Shown: positions 13,248 to 26,200, counted from the stretch's first letter. The stretch: DNA of 64,000 nt from Primula veris (GCA_963682055.1 OY821746.1:19953992-20017991), one strand, 5' to 3'. Program-made: numbers and translations. Notes: generated by a model not told the origin, from the sequence alone.

Positions 13248-14046
13248 TGTCGTCTAATAGTGTAATAAAATGGCTAGGCTTTAGCTTATGTGTGTGTATA
13301 TATATATATTAGAGTTTACTATGTTGTTTTCTTGGTTAGTGTACTAATAATGTTGGTGGGTTTGTTGATAAGGTTATGAAGGTGGTGGCAGATTCTAGAT
13401 CCTAGATAGGATATTTTAGGTTAGGTTCGATTTTTAACAAAATACAAATGGAGTATATTTTTTGGTTTCGCTCTTTTTATTTTTTGGACCTAACCGGATC
13501 AGGTTTCTTCGGTCCAGTTTCGGTTATTTTTCGGTTTTTCGGTTATTTTTCGATTTTTTTCGGTCTTTTTCGGTTTTTTTCGATTTTATTGAAAACCGAA
13601 ACCGACCGAAATTTTTTTCGGTTTTTCTGTTTCGGTCTTTTTCGATTCGGTTATTGGTCCAGTTTGGTTTTTTTATTTTTGGTCCAACCCCAAGATATTT
13701 ATGTGTGGTCGACTTAGAGGCCAACATGTGGAAATTATTTGTTTTTTATAATTTATTATATTGATACCCGAATCTTGTCGCAAGTCGAAACAGCCTACCG
13801 ACTCATATGACTAATTTTTTTATTGAAAAAAAAGGGTATAAATGAGTGAATTGTTTTTGTCCAATAAATGTGTAAGCGTGAAAATTTTGGGATCGGGAAT
13901 ACCTTTGGACCGCTGCTGACAAAGGCGGGACCTGTGCCAAGTCCAAAACTCCACCCAATTTGGATGACAGATCAAAATATTTTTTTATGAAAAAAAAAAA
14001 CAATATAAAATGATGAATATGTTTTAGCCAATAAAGGTGTTAGTGT
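13248..14046. other. TIL promoter region and low-complexity DNA
   Basis: A TG/TA dinucleotide run at about 13290-13311 lies 45-65 bp upstream of the lipocalin ATG and may serve as its TATA region. The stretch 13500-13690 is a degenerate repeat of TTTTCGGTTTTTTCGG type. Long ORFs called there on both strands are low-complexity artefacts. No gene is supported. Confidence 0.55.
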
Positions 14047-14200
14047 GAAAGTTTTGGAAGCAGATTACCTGACTCTGGATCTGGATTATTCTGTTTTTCA
14101 TAGCCATTTGATCTGTTACAGTTTAAATTTAATAACAGATCCAATGGCTGTGAGAAGCAGAGTAACCCTGACTCAGAGTCAGGTACTCTGCTTCCGAAAA
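14047..14200. repeat. Long inverted repeat (hairpin), about 65-70 bp arms
   Basis: The left arm, from GGAAGCAGATTACCTGACTC through CATAGCCATTTGATCTGTTA, pairs with the right arm, from TAACAGATCCAATGGCTGTG through GAGTCAGGTACTCTGCTTCC. The loop is only about 10 nt and the arms contain few mismatches. No target duplication or known MITE end is clear. A foldback element or a miRNA/siRNA-type hairpin locus are both possible. Confidence 0.75.
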
Positions 14201-14261
14201 TTTTAGGTCCAAATTAACGTGGCAGAGACTTTTAGGTTCTCACTGAACGGAAGCATCCGGC

Positions 14262-16010
14262 ATAGCATAAACTAACGAAAAACGATATTTGACATTTCAT
14301 AAATGTTGGATAAATCTCAATAAAACTTGTATCTAAGATATGTTTGATACGTATCGTATGAGCAGTTGAATTAGTAAAACTTGAAAAATTGTACGTTAAT
14401 AATTTTCAAAACTAAAATCTATAGACTATATCCTTAGTAAAATGGACATCAAACATTTGAAATGAAATATTAACAAAAGATATCGGTATTTCTATTTTTT
14501 TTTCTGCTTTCGCTATCCGGTTTCAATAAAATAATCACGCGATAACCAATTCAATATGTTCAAAAATTAAATTGTTAGTTAACAATGTTGTGTTTTTTCA
14601 TATGCGGCATACGGTGCCGCAACGTATCCCACGCAGCGACAACGTGGCTCCGGATATATATATATATATATATATATGTGAATGTCGTAAGAGCCTGTCA
14701 AATGGAAATTAACTGTTCATTTTAATTATTTTTGTGGATATTTTGCTTGGGTCAGAATGTACGACTTGAGGCTTGAGTTTTGTAGTGATTAGATTAATTT
14801 TTGTATCTTTTTGGACTTATTTGTTGGAGTATGGTATCAAAAAAAAACATGTGGAAGAAAATGAGAAGGTAAGAACTTATCGGATTTGATGAATAACTTA
14901 GGCAATAAGTAAACAGTGGGTTTTGTTTTCCAACCACATGAAAAACTAGAAAATTATCGTATTAAGAAACGTCCAATTCAATGACATCATAATGCATCAA
15001 TTTCTATTAGTGATATTTTTCCCCTTAACCTTTTGAATCATGTTTTGGAAATCCCCTCAAAAGACACTAATAAACTATCTAATTAAATGAATTTGGGCAT
15101 TGTTTAGTAATGAAGTAAAGGTTAACTTTCGATAAGTTTTTTTCAAATTAATTTTCTTGATAATAGAAGCATCCCGCATAACATGAACTAATGAAAAACG
15201 ATATTATGTGTTGGATATGTGTCAATCGTCGAGGTGACTGCTTATAAACCTGTAAAATTGATACATTCAAACTTTAAAAAACTAAAATCACTAAACTACC
15301 ATACATTTCAAATAAAATATAAGCAAAAAAAATCTATAATTCTACGTTTTCCCCTTTCGTTACGTGATTCGAATAACATAATCACGATAATCAATTCAGT
15401 ATGTTCAAATTAAAACTTTAGTTAAAAACGAGTTTTCATATGCGGCATACAATATCGCAGTTTAACTCATGCATCATCAAACTGGCTCCCAAGCCTAGAC
15501 GGGATATGTATGTGGATGCCTTAGAGCCCACCATGTGATTAAATTTGTCTTATTACTTGTTTTTTAATTAAATTTGTCGACATTTTGCTTGGGTAGAATG
15601 TATGTCTTGAGGCTTGAGTTTTGTAGTAATTAAATTGGTTTTTGTTTCTTTTTTGACTTATTTGTTGGAGTATGGCATTAAGTTATTGTATGTGGAAGAG
15701 AATGAGAAGTTAAGGACTTGTCTGATGTGATGATTGCTTGAGCAAAAAGGAAACCATGGGTTTTGTTTTCCAACCACACGAAAAATTTGAAACTTATCGT
15801 ATTAAGCAAGTGTTCATTATAGATAAATAAATAAATAAAAAGTCCAATTCAAAATAACATCTTGATGCATCATTTTTAATTAGTGGTATTTTTCTCCTTA
15901 ACTTTTGAATCATGTTTTGGAAGTCCTCTCAAAAAGACACAAGTAAACTATTTAATTAAATAAATTTGGGGATTGTTTGGTAATGAAGTAAAAGTTAACT
16001 TTTGTTACGT
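14262..16010. repeat. Diverged tandem duplication of about 0.85-0.9 kb, two copies
   Basis: Copy 1 (about 14262-15140) and copy 2 (about 15165-16010) share blocks in the same order: AAGCATCC(C/G)GCATA and GAAAAACGATATT; TTTTCATATGCGGCATAC; ACTTGAGGCTTGAGTTTTGT; TGGGTTTTGTTTTCCAACCA; and GAATCATGTTTTGGAA. Substitutions and small indels show that the duplication is old. Copy 1 also contains an AT microsatellite at about 14654-14677. No coding sequence was recognised. Confidence 0.8.
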
Positions 16011-17166
16011 TTCACTTTAAAACTATTTCAAGATTGACTTATTTTTTGAGAGAGTGATATATGTGCTTTGATTGAGTTAGAAATATATTTTCTGAAAAAC
16101 CAAACATATTGTTACTTTTCCAAAAAGCTAACAACTGGGCTTTGTTGAGACTTTTCTCTTGATTTTTAAGACAAACACAGAAGGCAGTGAAATACTGTGA
16201 AATCAGTAGCTAAGTACTACTTTTGTCGAAAGAACCATGCCCTGATTCATTGGCAATGTCTCTTAACGACCGAGGAGGACATTGTCCACACTTCAAAAAT
16301 AACAAGCCCCGTATCAGAAAGTGAGACTCCATTTGGATTGATTAAGGTTCCATTTCAACAAAACTAAGACGACATTTCATCACTGAAACTATGTGTCATC
16401 TTCTGTACCACTGAGCGAAGACGACATATTTCATCGAAAACTATTAAAAGCTAAACATCTCTCTCCCCATCCATCCTTCCCTCTTTCTTTCTCCATATTT
16501 CTTTAATTTTAACAAATACCACCAGATTTAATATAGGTGACACCATAGTTCCCAAGTCAGGAAACGAAAGCACGAAATGATATGAAAACGAAAAGGAAAA
16601 ACGCAAACCAGTATTTAACGGGAAATGTCAACATAGTTAAAATTTTAGAATAGAAAATGTAGAAAATGTTTTATGAATCTCTCCTGATTTTAAAATTTCA
16701 CAATAATAATAATCTGAAGAAAGTTAATTTCTTACAATTAAAGATATATTATAGTAGCTAATTATATGAGTAATAAGAGATATTTATTAAAATATCATAT
16801 ACATACTATTTTAGTAACTTGATTCATCATAATTTGAAGGGGCGATTGCCAAAAATTGTCAACTAGCAAACTATATTATCAAAAAGTGTTATTTCAAAAT
16901 ATTTTATCCCAAAAAGTTCGAATACACAATTTTATTTTCACTTTGTCGGAGGTACATCAAACCTCCAACGACCTGTAGTAGGTTTGTCGGTCCTCTGGTG
17001 ACTTCTGTTGATAACTGAAGACGATAAAAGATATGCATTTCACGGTAGAGTTTACATTTGGCACCCCATGGGCAAGTAGTGGATGAGGGTAGAGAGAGAA
17101 GCTCAAATATGATTTGAAATTGGTTGGTGAAAAAGAGAAAATGTATGTTTCAGGCTTTAAAATGAA
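16011..17166. other. Intergenic DNA, no gene seen
   Basis: AT-rich sequence with a short direct repeat (AAGACGACAT and TTTCATC) near 16367 and 16427. At 17131-17165 lies a partial duplicate of a segment found inside the adjacent solo LTR (17250-17285). Confidence 0.4.
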
Positions 17167-18310
17167 TGTTCAATAATTGATTTTGATTATAAATGTGATT
17201 ATGATTTAATTATTTTACAATTTGATGATTTAATGTTTGATCTTTTTTAAAAAGAGAAAACGTATGTTTCGAGCTTTAAAATGATAGAGCATTCGATAAT
17301 GAAGCCAACGGTTCAAACGGAAATAAATTTAAAGTCCGAACGAGCAATTTACGAGCGTTTCAAAAGTCAAAAAGTTCAACACGTGCGCTAACCCACCAAT
17401 GGATCTTACAGAACCACCTGTGGGTCACATTGTACAGAAGAAGGTAAATGCTTTCAGGTAGTACCCATCCGTGGGTTATACAGAACCCACCAATGGGTTA
17501 AAGTTTCAGAACCAAGCCAAAAGTTCACCCACCCGTGGGTCAAAAGGCACCCACCAGTTGGTCACATTGCAGTTCACAGAAACAGATTTTTTACTTTTTC
17601 AAAAGTTGGCTTTATCCATTGTAAAAAAACTTAAAACAAACAGAATCAAATGGTCACAAATAGACCAATAGACTTTTGGGACTACATATACATGATTATC
17701 TATCTTCCAAACACATCGATTATCAACCCTAACCACCACAAAACTCAAACAAGATAAAAAATCATCAAATTTCATAAATTAACTTAATTAGAAACAATTA
17801 AATAGTGAGTGTGGTTCTATTTTGGTAACAATTTTTAAAAAAGCAAACTTATAAGCTCAATTGTGAGTGAGTGATTTGGTAGATGATTAAAAGTCGATTT
17901 GTGACTTATAAGTTCTAGATCATTTCATTTGGATACTCATAGATTGAGTGGGAGTCGTTGACTCGCCTTTTGTGTACTCTTGCGTTTGCATCAAAATTGT
18001 ATCATCGGATAGAGGTGAACAAATCGATTGATTAGCTCATTAAGATTTATAGTATGGGTTGAAAATTATAATGATAATACCCGGTAAAGCTGAGAAGAGG
18101 ACTAGACTGGTTTGCTGAATCTCTCTGTATATCGATTGTGATTGTGTGAATGCCTAAATTATATATATATATTGATAATTATTGCATATTACCGTTGCGA
18201 ATGTATAATCGAATTAGTTGGTTTGTTAATTGCATTTACTTTTTTAGTTTTTCGAAAAAAGCTTAAAACCTTATTCACATTCTATAAGATTTTGTTATCT
18301 CGGGCCAACA
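17167..18310 (+). mobile_element. Decayed solo LTR of the same family as the 51-56 kb TR-GAG element
   Basis: The order of blocks matches the 1481-bp LTR at 51103: TGTT...CAATAATTGATTTTGATT at the start; AGAGCATTCGA and GAAGCCAACGGTTCAA; AATAGTGAGTGT; CTCAATTGTGAG; GAGAAGAGGAC; CCTTATTCAC; and CGGGCCAACA at the end (18301-18310). No internal region follows, so it is a solo LTR. The palindromic module in U3 differs from the young LTRs: here it is a repeated ACCCACC-NN-TGGGT type motif (17393-17565) instead of ACCGATCG. No clean target duplication is seen. Confidence 0.85.
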
Positions 18311-18685
18311 ATAATATCTTCTTAGTTTTTATCAATGTTATAACTTATATTGAAGTTCCCAATAATAAATATTTAAAATTTTAAAATGGTTCACTTAATT
18401 TTCCAAAATGTTTCAAATATGTTTCTTCTAAAACTTTAAAAAAGTACCGTATCAATCTCTGAAACGCTCTTTAAGGGGAAACATGATACATATCCTAAAC
18501 AAAATTTTACCGGTAATTATGAGGTAAATGCACAATGCTTAAGTTTTGTCAAAAGCGGCATAGCTCTTCGGTACTTTTTTCAAGAAATATTAGTGTATCT
18601 TTATGACACGACACATGCATGCCAAAACCATAAAATTTTAAAATCTTGGAAACGGATCAGTCTAAATAGGACACTTAATAAATTA
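18311..18685. other. Intergenic DNA with a dispersed-repeat fragment
   Basis: AAAAAAGTACCGTATC followed by CTGAAACGC, near 18440-18466, resembles in inverted orientation a segment near 48396-48466. No gene seen. Confidence 0.4.
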
Positions 18686-18893
18686 CTCCATTCGTCCCAA
18701 ATTGTTGGGATTATACGAAACTACGTGTAATTTTGACCGGTAAATAACTCATATATAAGTTGTCGAAATCGAATTTTTACAAAGTTAAATAGTTCAAATG
18801 CTAAACTATATAACTACAATTTAAATACGAGATATTTACTGGTTAAAGTTGCACATAGATACATAAAGCTCTAATATTTTAGAACGAAGGAAA
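18686..18893. mobile_element. Stowaway-like MITE, about 208 bp
   Basis: The left end CTCCATTCGTCCCAAATTGT and the right end (reverse complement TTTCCTTCGTTCTAAAATAT) form imperfect terminal repeats of the CTCCNTYCGTCCC Stowaway type, with TA at both flanks. The inside has Stowaway-style subterminal repeats (GTGTAATTTTGACCGGTAAA against TTTACTGGTTAAAGTTGCAC). Confidence 0.65.
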
Positions 18894-21800
18894 AATAAAA
18901 TTATATTTTTACTGGAGAAAGTAATGTTTAATATATACATTCAGACTTAATTATCAAAAACGCTAATTTAAGTTTTTGTTAAAGTACTGACACATACGTA
19001 ACATCAATAAGTTCTACAGATAGAGTAAACAGAAGCTACATCATTGAGCTTAATTATAAAGGAGATTCAATCATTAGTTTTTGATTTTTAAATCTTAAAA
19101 TATGTACCTAATGACCATTTTTCCTCTTTCATTTACGTATCATATTTTTCTATTTAACCAAATATTAAATTGTTATATATGTGTGAGAAAATTTTCTAGT
19201 GTGAAGTTGACAATCATGCTACTATGGTCTATGGTCATAATGATGTAACCTTGATTCAAGTGTTATAAAACATGTCAATTTACAATTTTATATTAAATCT
19301 ATATTTAATTGAGAATTTTAGATGATTTGCATATTAAAATTTATCAAATTTTACTATTTTTTGAAGTAGTTGTGTCATGTAGCACTTTAACCATGTCCAA
19401 ATCGCATGAACAGGTGGTAAAAAAAAATCATAAAAGACATGTGAATAAGCTGCGTGGGACACACCGTTTTTCGTGTTCCACCCGTGTCCGACTCTCCAAA
19501 AAATATATTGAAGTTAGTATTGCATAAATACAATTGCGTACAATTTCCAGTTCTTGCCCTGGTTTTTGTAAATTTATGATCACTTTGGTTCCGCAAATAT
19601 GAAGTTTGAATAAGATCCTATGGTAGTTGTGGATTGGTGTAAGATGAAAACAAATTCTTCTGTTTGATTAGAAATTTGTATGATAATATTGAAACTCACA
19701 TGAGGGAATGTCAGGGTAAATCTCACTAACATTTATAAAGAAATTTGCAGCATATGAAATGGCAAACTTCGAAGCTCAAGGTTTGAGAAAAGCCTTTTTA
19801 AGAGTCTTGATCCCTCACTTCAAGTGTACATTCTTCATATATCCTATAGATTGTACAAGAACTAAATGATTCTGAATGAAGTGCTAGTAGACTTTAATTC
19901 ATTGCGTGCTCAGTTTGCTTATTTGCAGCTTGGCTAATGGTTTTATGAGATCATATATACTGTTATTTCTGGCACCGGACTGATTTCTAATCTCTGATTT
20001 CAGTAGCATTCTCTAGTCAATTATCTGTTGCTGGTGTAACTCGTTGGTTAGAGACGTGACTTGGTCTTCAATTTAGCTTGTATTTACTTTATTTTCTCCT
20101 CGCTTACGGCTTTACAGTAGTTTAATAAATAAGCAGTATGTTGCCTACTCCTGTTTCACACCTGTTATCGTCTCAAAATGTGAAAAACAAATACGAGGCC
20201 TACTTACAACATAACAATAAAACCTCCATTTCTTAAACGCTTGATAAAGGCCGCCTTATAACTCTATAATATGTATAAAAAAAAAAAAACAAGGCCTACT
20301 AACAACATACTATTGAAAGCCAAATTTATCTTGCCTATCCTGAAAGTTGGTCTTTTCAAATATACTGGAAGAGGAAATTATTTTTATTTACTATTTTCGA
20401 TATGAAAAAGCCCATCATATGTGGATGACCGTCCCTCGACCTCAACTTGCTCATCCAATTTATACATAATTTAGTAAATCGATATAGTAATTGGTTAACG
20501 ACATGCTTTGAGGTTACCTTCTAACCAAAACAAAAACGACTAAACAAGGAGATCATAGAGTAACTTGCTGGAAAAAAAAAAGGGCCAGAAAAAGAAACCC
20601 ATATATCAGTGGTAAAATTGCACAACACCTACTTGACTGTAAATGTAGCACTTTTGTTTAAGTTTATTCTGTAGTATGAACTTAGAAAAAAACACGTGTA
20701 ACGAGTTATGTCTACATTGACACGACTGTGCCAATTTATGCATCCTCCAACGTATAAAAAAGAAAACAAAAGCAGGCAAGTTCTTTGTCGATAGCACCGC
20801 ATCAGCTCAAAACTGTCTCTTCGACGGTTGAGTCTTCCATTTTTTTTTTATATTTAGAGGGAAAAAAACAACAACTACGTACTACAAAGTATTCACAAAA
20901 GATTGACATGTGCTCTAAGTCCTAATTGATATTTTTGGAGTGTCTAGAACAAAAAAAACACCACAATTGAATATTGTCTCGCATCCATGGTTCACGGTCT
21001 CCTTCCTACATAAAGACTTACGGTAATAATGAATAAACTCTAATATGCTACCTGAGCAGGCTACTGTTAGGCTGTGTTGGCTTCCCGTTGTCTCATTTGT
21101 TTACACTTGTGGGCATAAGTTGAAGAGTTATCGGTCATGGCCGATACTTATATATGATTTACTCTCCTATCATAAGATCAACTCTAATACAAACATTTCT
21201 AGAAAGTCTGCCTTTAATACAAATACTAATTTTGATTCTGTCAAATCATACTTATGTCTTGGTCGTCGATCTGAGCCTTAAATAGAGCATCAATGCTCGC
21301 GATATGCACAAAAGACTTTATACGTACATCAGTTGAATCCCCGTACAAAGTTTCATTGTTAGGAAATAACTTACGAGTTGCATCGCTTCAAAAATAATTG
21401 CTAAGAGCCGAACAGGGAGTATTCAAGCTTGGCTCATGCATATAACGAGCCCTATTACTTTATTTAAGCTCAGGGATTTTTGTTTTGTTTTAAAAGAACT
21501 CTTAAAACTGTGTTCCGAGCTAGGTCCTAAATGACTTGGCTATGCATTTAATTAGGCTTAAGGAGTTGAACTAAGCGGCTCATTTGCAGCCCTACCCTCC
21601 ATTTGGATCTATAACTTCAAACTATTTTTTCCAAAATCAGAAACTTAAGTTTCGGAAATAAGGTAATGGAACCTATCTATAAAAATAAAACGCAAAGGAC
21701 ACAAAGTTTCAATGTTTACCTGCACTTATATTCTATAAGTACTGTCAAAAGTACGTAATCTCCACACATGAAGCATTTTTGCTTCAAAACAATATTAAAT

Positions 21801-22192
21801 TGAAGGCACATCCTATTTATAGAAACGTCCCATCTTCGTTCCAAAAGCTGAGATGAAAATTTTAGCCTTTCAATGAAAAATGAAATGAAAAACGGAACCA
21901 GACTTTCGATAATTATGTTAAAAATAATCTTAATATGGTTGGTTCTACAAACTATTCTACTTGAAAATTAAATATTTTTCTTATAGAACAACAAGTTTAT
22001 GAAATTGAAGGTACACGAGAGCCACAATAGTTCCATAAACGTCTATATACGAATTCAAAGATGCATATGTACGAATTAAAAAAAAAAAATGACGAAAATT
22101 AGTATAAAATAAAATAAAAAATCTTGTGAATTGTGATGACTTCAAGATTCTCTTGTACTTAATTTAAGAGATAACCAAACTCTTCCAATCTC
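18894..22192. other. Intergenic DNA, no gene supported
   Basis: About 3.3 kb with no ORF of convincing composition on either strand. The short ORFs here are unsupported by any motif. The part at 19700-20100 is less AT-rich than its surroundings and could be an old gene fragment or UTR, but I recognise nothing. Confidence 0.4.
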
Positions 22193-23287
22193 TTAATCCT
22201 CTACATAAGTTCGTCTTCCAATTAAAACAATACTTTCCACAAAACTCTCGACATGTAATGCCTCCCCAGGATATCTACTAAAAATACCCAAATCTTTTAG
22301 TTCAGCTCTTGCATTTAAATCCACAACATTGGGATTGTAAGAACGGAGTGCCCCTTTATAGTCCACAAGAAGTTCCCAGTTTTTTTTAAATCCAATTAAT
22401 TTACAAGATCTTCTAGAAAAACCAAGATCGATATATTTTCTTGTCCATGAGCTCGCCAGTCCATACTCTTGCATCGTCCATATATCCCCCGTTAGTGTGT
22501 CAGCTACGACAAGTTGGCCTTCAAGAACAATAAGCTTCGACAACTTTGACTGTATAGGCATATCAATATGATGAAACAACTCATCGCTCAAATGGTATGA
22601 TAAAACACTGAAATGACGCGTTCTTTTATGACACACAATCCAATGTGTAGCTCCGTTAAGAAATGCTTGGTTTTCCTGTTTGAACTTCAAATGTTTAATT
22701 TCACTTGCCAAGTGCGTAGCTCTTTTCCAAGTTCCAGAATTCAAAGAATATACAACCACCCCGGGAACAACATTAATATTACGCATATGGTAATTAATCC
22801 TGATCACCTTATAATCATTAGCCACAACATCAAATCCAAATCCAACCCCATACTCATATTTGTCATACGGCGCATACGTAGATGGTTGAGGTGGCAATTT
22901 AATCCATTTTCTTATAGCAGGGTTCCATAAAATAGTGTCGTCTATAAAGTTCGGATGGCCATCAGTGAGGCAAAGGATCCCATTGCAACTACCAACTATG
23001 CGATAAAATTGGTTATAAGGATGTCCTAATGGGATCCGAGAGTCGCATTTTGTAAATACCGCATCATCAGAATGCCAGGTGTAGAGCTCCATCTGGCTAG
23101 GTACAGGACAAGTACGGATAATCAAAAGTTCGCGTGCTTTTTCACGATTAAGGTGCGTTTCTATGAAATCAGGGTGTGTGATTATGGATTGCCAGTGTTT
23201 GCAAACAAGGGTGCAACGCACGAGGGTCTCAGGGGTTGCTCTCATGAAAACCTCGATCAAAGCATCATAAGGAAGACAGTCTGCCAT
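22193..23287 (-). CDS. F-box protein with F-box-associated domain, single exon
   Basis: A 364-residue intronless ORF starting at a genuine ATG. Residues about 3-45 form an F-box (LPYDALIEVFMRATPETLVR, then CTLVCKHWQSII), the SKP1-binding part of SCF ubiquitin ligases. Residues about 95-350 resemble the plant F-box-associated type 1 region: the motif GSCNGILCL, then LWNPAIRKWIKLP, then GFGFDVVANDYKVIRI, then VYSLNSGTWKR, with regular beta-strand repeats. Such proteins select substrates for ubiquitination in nucleus or cytosol; the substrate cannot be told from sequence. The family is huge and fast-evolving in plants. Length and frame are intact, so it is probably functional. It lies alone between long gene-free stretches. 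Confidence 0.93.
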   Translation of the reverse strand: MADCLPYDALIEVFMRATPETLVRCTLVCKHWQSIITHPDFIETHLNREKARELLIIRTCPVPSQMELYTWHSDDAVFTKCDSRIPLGHPYNQFYRIVGSCNGILCLTDGHPNFIDDTILWNPAIRKWIKLPPQPSTYAPYDKYEYGVGFGFDVVANDYKVIRINYHMRNINVVPGVVVYSLNSGTWKRATHLASEIKHLKFKQENQAFLNGATHWIVCHKRTRHFSVLSYHLSDELFHHIDMPIQSKLSKLIVLEGQLVVADTLTGDIWTMQEYGLASSWTRKYIDLGFSRRSCKLIGFKKNWELLVDYKGALRSYNPNVVDLNARAELKDLGIFSRYPGEALHVESFVESIVLIGRRTYVED

Positions 23288-26200
23288 TTTATTGATGAAA
23301 AATGGAATTATCCTGGTTTAGGAGAGAATCATATCGTAAGTTGATTATGATAAAATATCTATTTGAAAGTTCAGCCAAAATGAGAAATCTTTGCTATGCA
23401 ATTGTTCAACAAAAACAAAATTTTAAATAATTTAAAACATATTGTACATAATTAAGTAGTTTGTAAAAAGTAAAACCGAATCTTAGGAAAACTCATATTA
23501 TTTTTTGACTTTTTATTAAAAAATATAAATATCTTGAAAAAATTATTATAAAATATAACAGTAAGTTTTAAAAGTTATACATAGGTTTTTTTTAAAAAAA
23601 AATCTGTTTTTTTAACTGTTTTTGGCATTCTTTTTGCTTTCTTAAGCATTAATATACTTTTTTTAAAATTTAGAAAATGGTTAAAACATAATTATCAATT
23701 ATAAAAACAAGTCTGATAGATTCCAAAACTGGGTTCAATAAACTCATTTTAAATTTAAAATTATTTCTTTCGAATTTTAATTTTATACAAAATCCTAAAA
23801 AAAAGAAGTTAAAATAGCCCCAAAAATGCCAAAAACATTTAAAAAAAATCGAGGTTATAACTTGTGAAGCCCACTTTAAAATTTTAAAAGCTCAATTTTT
23901 TAATTAACTAGTTTTTTTTTAAGTCTAGAAATGACATGCAAAAATAATCGTCAATGGGCCAAAGTCAAATTCGTAAGTTGGAAGTACAACACTCGAAATA
24001 TATTTAGAAACATAGGCATTGAAAATCAGGCTCTCGTATTCTTATTAAGCGTAACATAATTTTGTTTTTACCTAAATGAAACTCATCGTAAGGCTCGTTT
24101 TGACAGGTCCTTATTCTCAATTCAGAGAAAACATCTCAACTTTTTATTTTATTAATAAGCGAGATTTCTTGGTGAAAAGTGGAACCAGGTTAGTGAGCAT
24201 TCTTAAGGTGAGTTGATCAGAAATTGAGCAGTTCATAATAAAAAGAGGAACCAAATACATTCAATTCAAAGTCAATATTTTCATTAGGGGGCGTTTGGAA
24301 AAAAAACAAAAATGCAGTTTATACAAGTGTTGTTCAAAAATCCCTTTTGAAAAAGCACTTTTACCAACAACAAAAATGTTTGGTGTTTAAGTGCTTTTGA
24401 TGTTAATAGGTTTTTGCGTGGGTGAATAAGTAAATTATTAGCTAATACTTGGTATAATAAAAATAAGGAAACTTTCAATAACAAATAAAACAACAATATT
24501 AATATAATCCAACAAGATGAAAAAGGCGACATTTTCAAAAACAACATCAATTTTAAAACAATAAGTCACTTGCATTGAAAGAAATCAGATTTCCCGAATA
24601 AAAGTCAATATTTTTTTATATTAAAAAACTGCTACTTTGAAAAGTCAATACCTTTTGTTAAAAATAAGTTATTTTTATTGAAAAATGTCATTTTTTGAAA
24701 ATAAGTTCCTCTAATTAAAAATAAGTTACTTATTATCATAAACTATTTATTTCTTCAGAATAAGTCAATTTTGAAAAAATAAGTTAATTTCTAAAAATAA
24801 GTCAATTTCTAAAATGTAAGTCACTTTATTGAAAATATTTTGTTTTTTTTTTCTAACAATTACTTACTTTTATTGAATATAAGTCATTAATTTATTTATT
24901 TGAAATGGATAATTTTTTATATAATATTTTGTATTCAACTTACATAAAAGAATTGAAGTAATTATGACATGTGATAGCTTTAATTGTTTCTGTTTTTACT
25001 TTTCGTAAAGCACTTTTCAAAAAGAAAAACCTAATTTTTAGAATTTTCAAAATGCACTTTTAAATCAAAAAGTTGTGCATAAAAAAATTCACCAAACACA
25101 AAAATAAACCCTTTTGAAAACCACTTTTGGCCTCGAAAGTCGCTTACTAAAAACGTTGCTTATCAAGAAAATATTGTTAAGATAAATTACATGAAAATTG
25201 CATCAAGTCTGTCTTAATTTATAACAATTCCCCACCAAAACTCTTATGAAAGAATTCAACTCAAAGCAAAATATAGACGTAAATTAATTAGTGGTGAAAC
25301 CTAGATTTGTTAACGAGAGAGATTGAATTTTATATAGATAATTTTTTCACATAACGGGAACCAAAAGGCAATATCGTTATATTTTCCTAAATTACACGGT
25401 AAAGAATCAAATCTTGTTTTTTTATCCTGATAAGAATTACTCCCATGATTTATATAACAAAGGTTACTAAGGATAATATTAAAAATATATATATTGAAAG
25501 AAAAAACATTAAAAAAAAAAGGAGGAGAAATGAGTCAGAGATGGACCTTGAAGTCCTTGATACTGGTAAATGGTGAAAATCATGTGATAATTGATAATCA
25601 GAATTGCTGAAAGAAAAACGAATTTTTTTTGATTATTTGAGAAAGTAGAACAAGTTTTTTAATTTTATAAGATTAAACAAATATTGATTCCCTTTTATAT
25701 AGGAAATTGAATAATTCAATTGAGAGCAAATTTGGTATCTAGATTAAAGCTCAATTTTTTTCCGGACGCATTCAGTGCATCTTAAAATTTACAAATATCT
25801 TGAAAGATTAAATTAATTTTAGTGATAGCTTTATATCATTATAGATAAAAAGGAAATTAATTGACTTTGTTATTTTCTTCTTTCTTCTTATGGAATGAAG
25901 ATTTATTATTTCTAAAGCATTAATGGTTTTTAAAAAGAGTTGACTTGTAAAATTTCCAACTAATTTGGCACTAAAAATTATTTAAGATTTATTTTTGATA
26001 TATGAAAGAGAAAATGATCACTAAATACACATTCAATAACTTAATAACCAAAATAAATAGCACAAAAATTTGTTTAGTATTTATTGTAAATTTATTTATT
26101 TTCCTATTTTATTCTTCATTAGATATGGTATATTGCATAACCGTTTTAACAAAAACTAAAGAATCATATCTCCTTATCATGTCTTCACTTTTTAAAAATA

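Noticed and set aside
13448..13764. Two plus-strand ORFs of 89-100 codons and one minus-strand ORF
   Set aside because: Translation of degenerate CGGTTTTT repeats.
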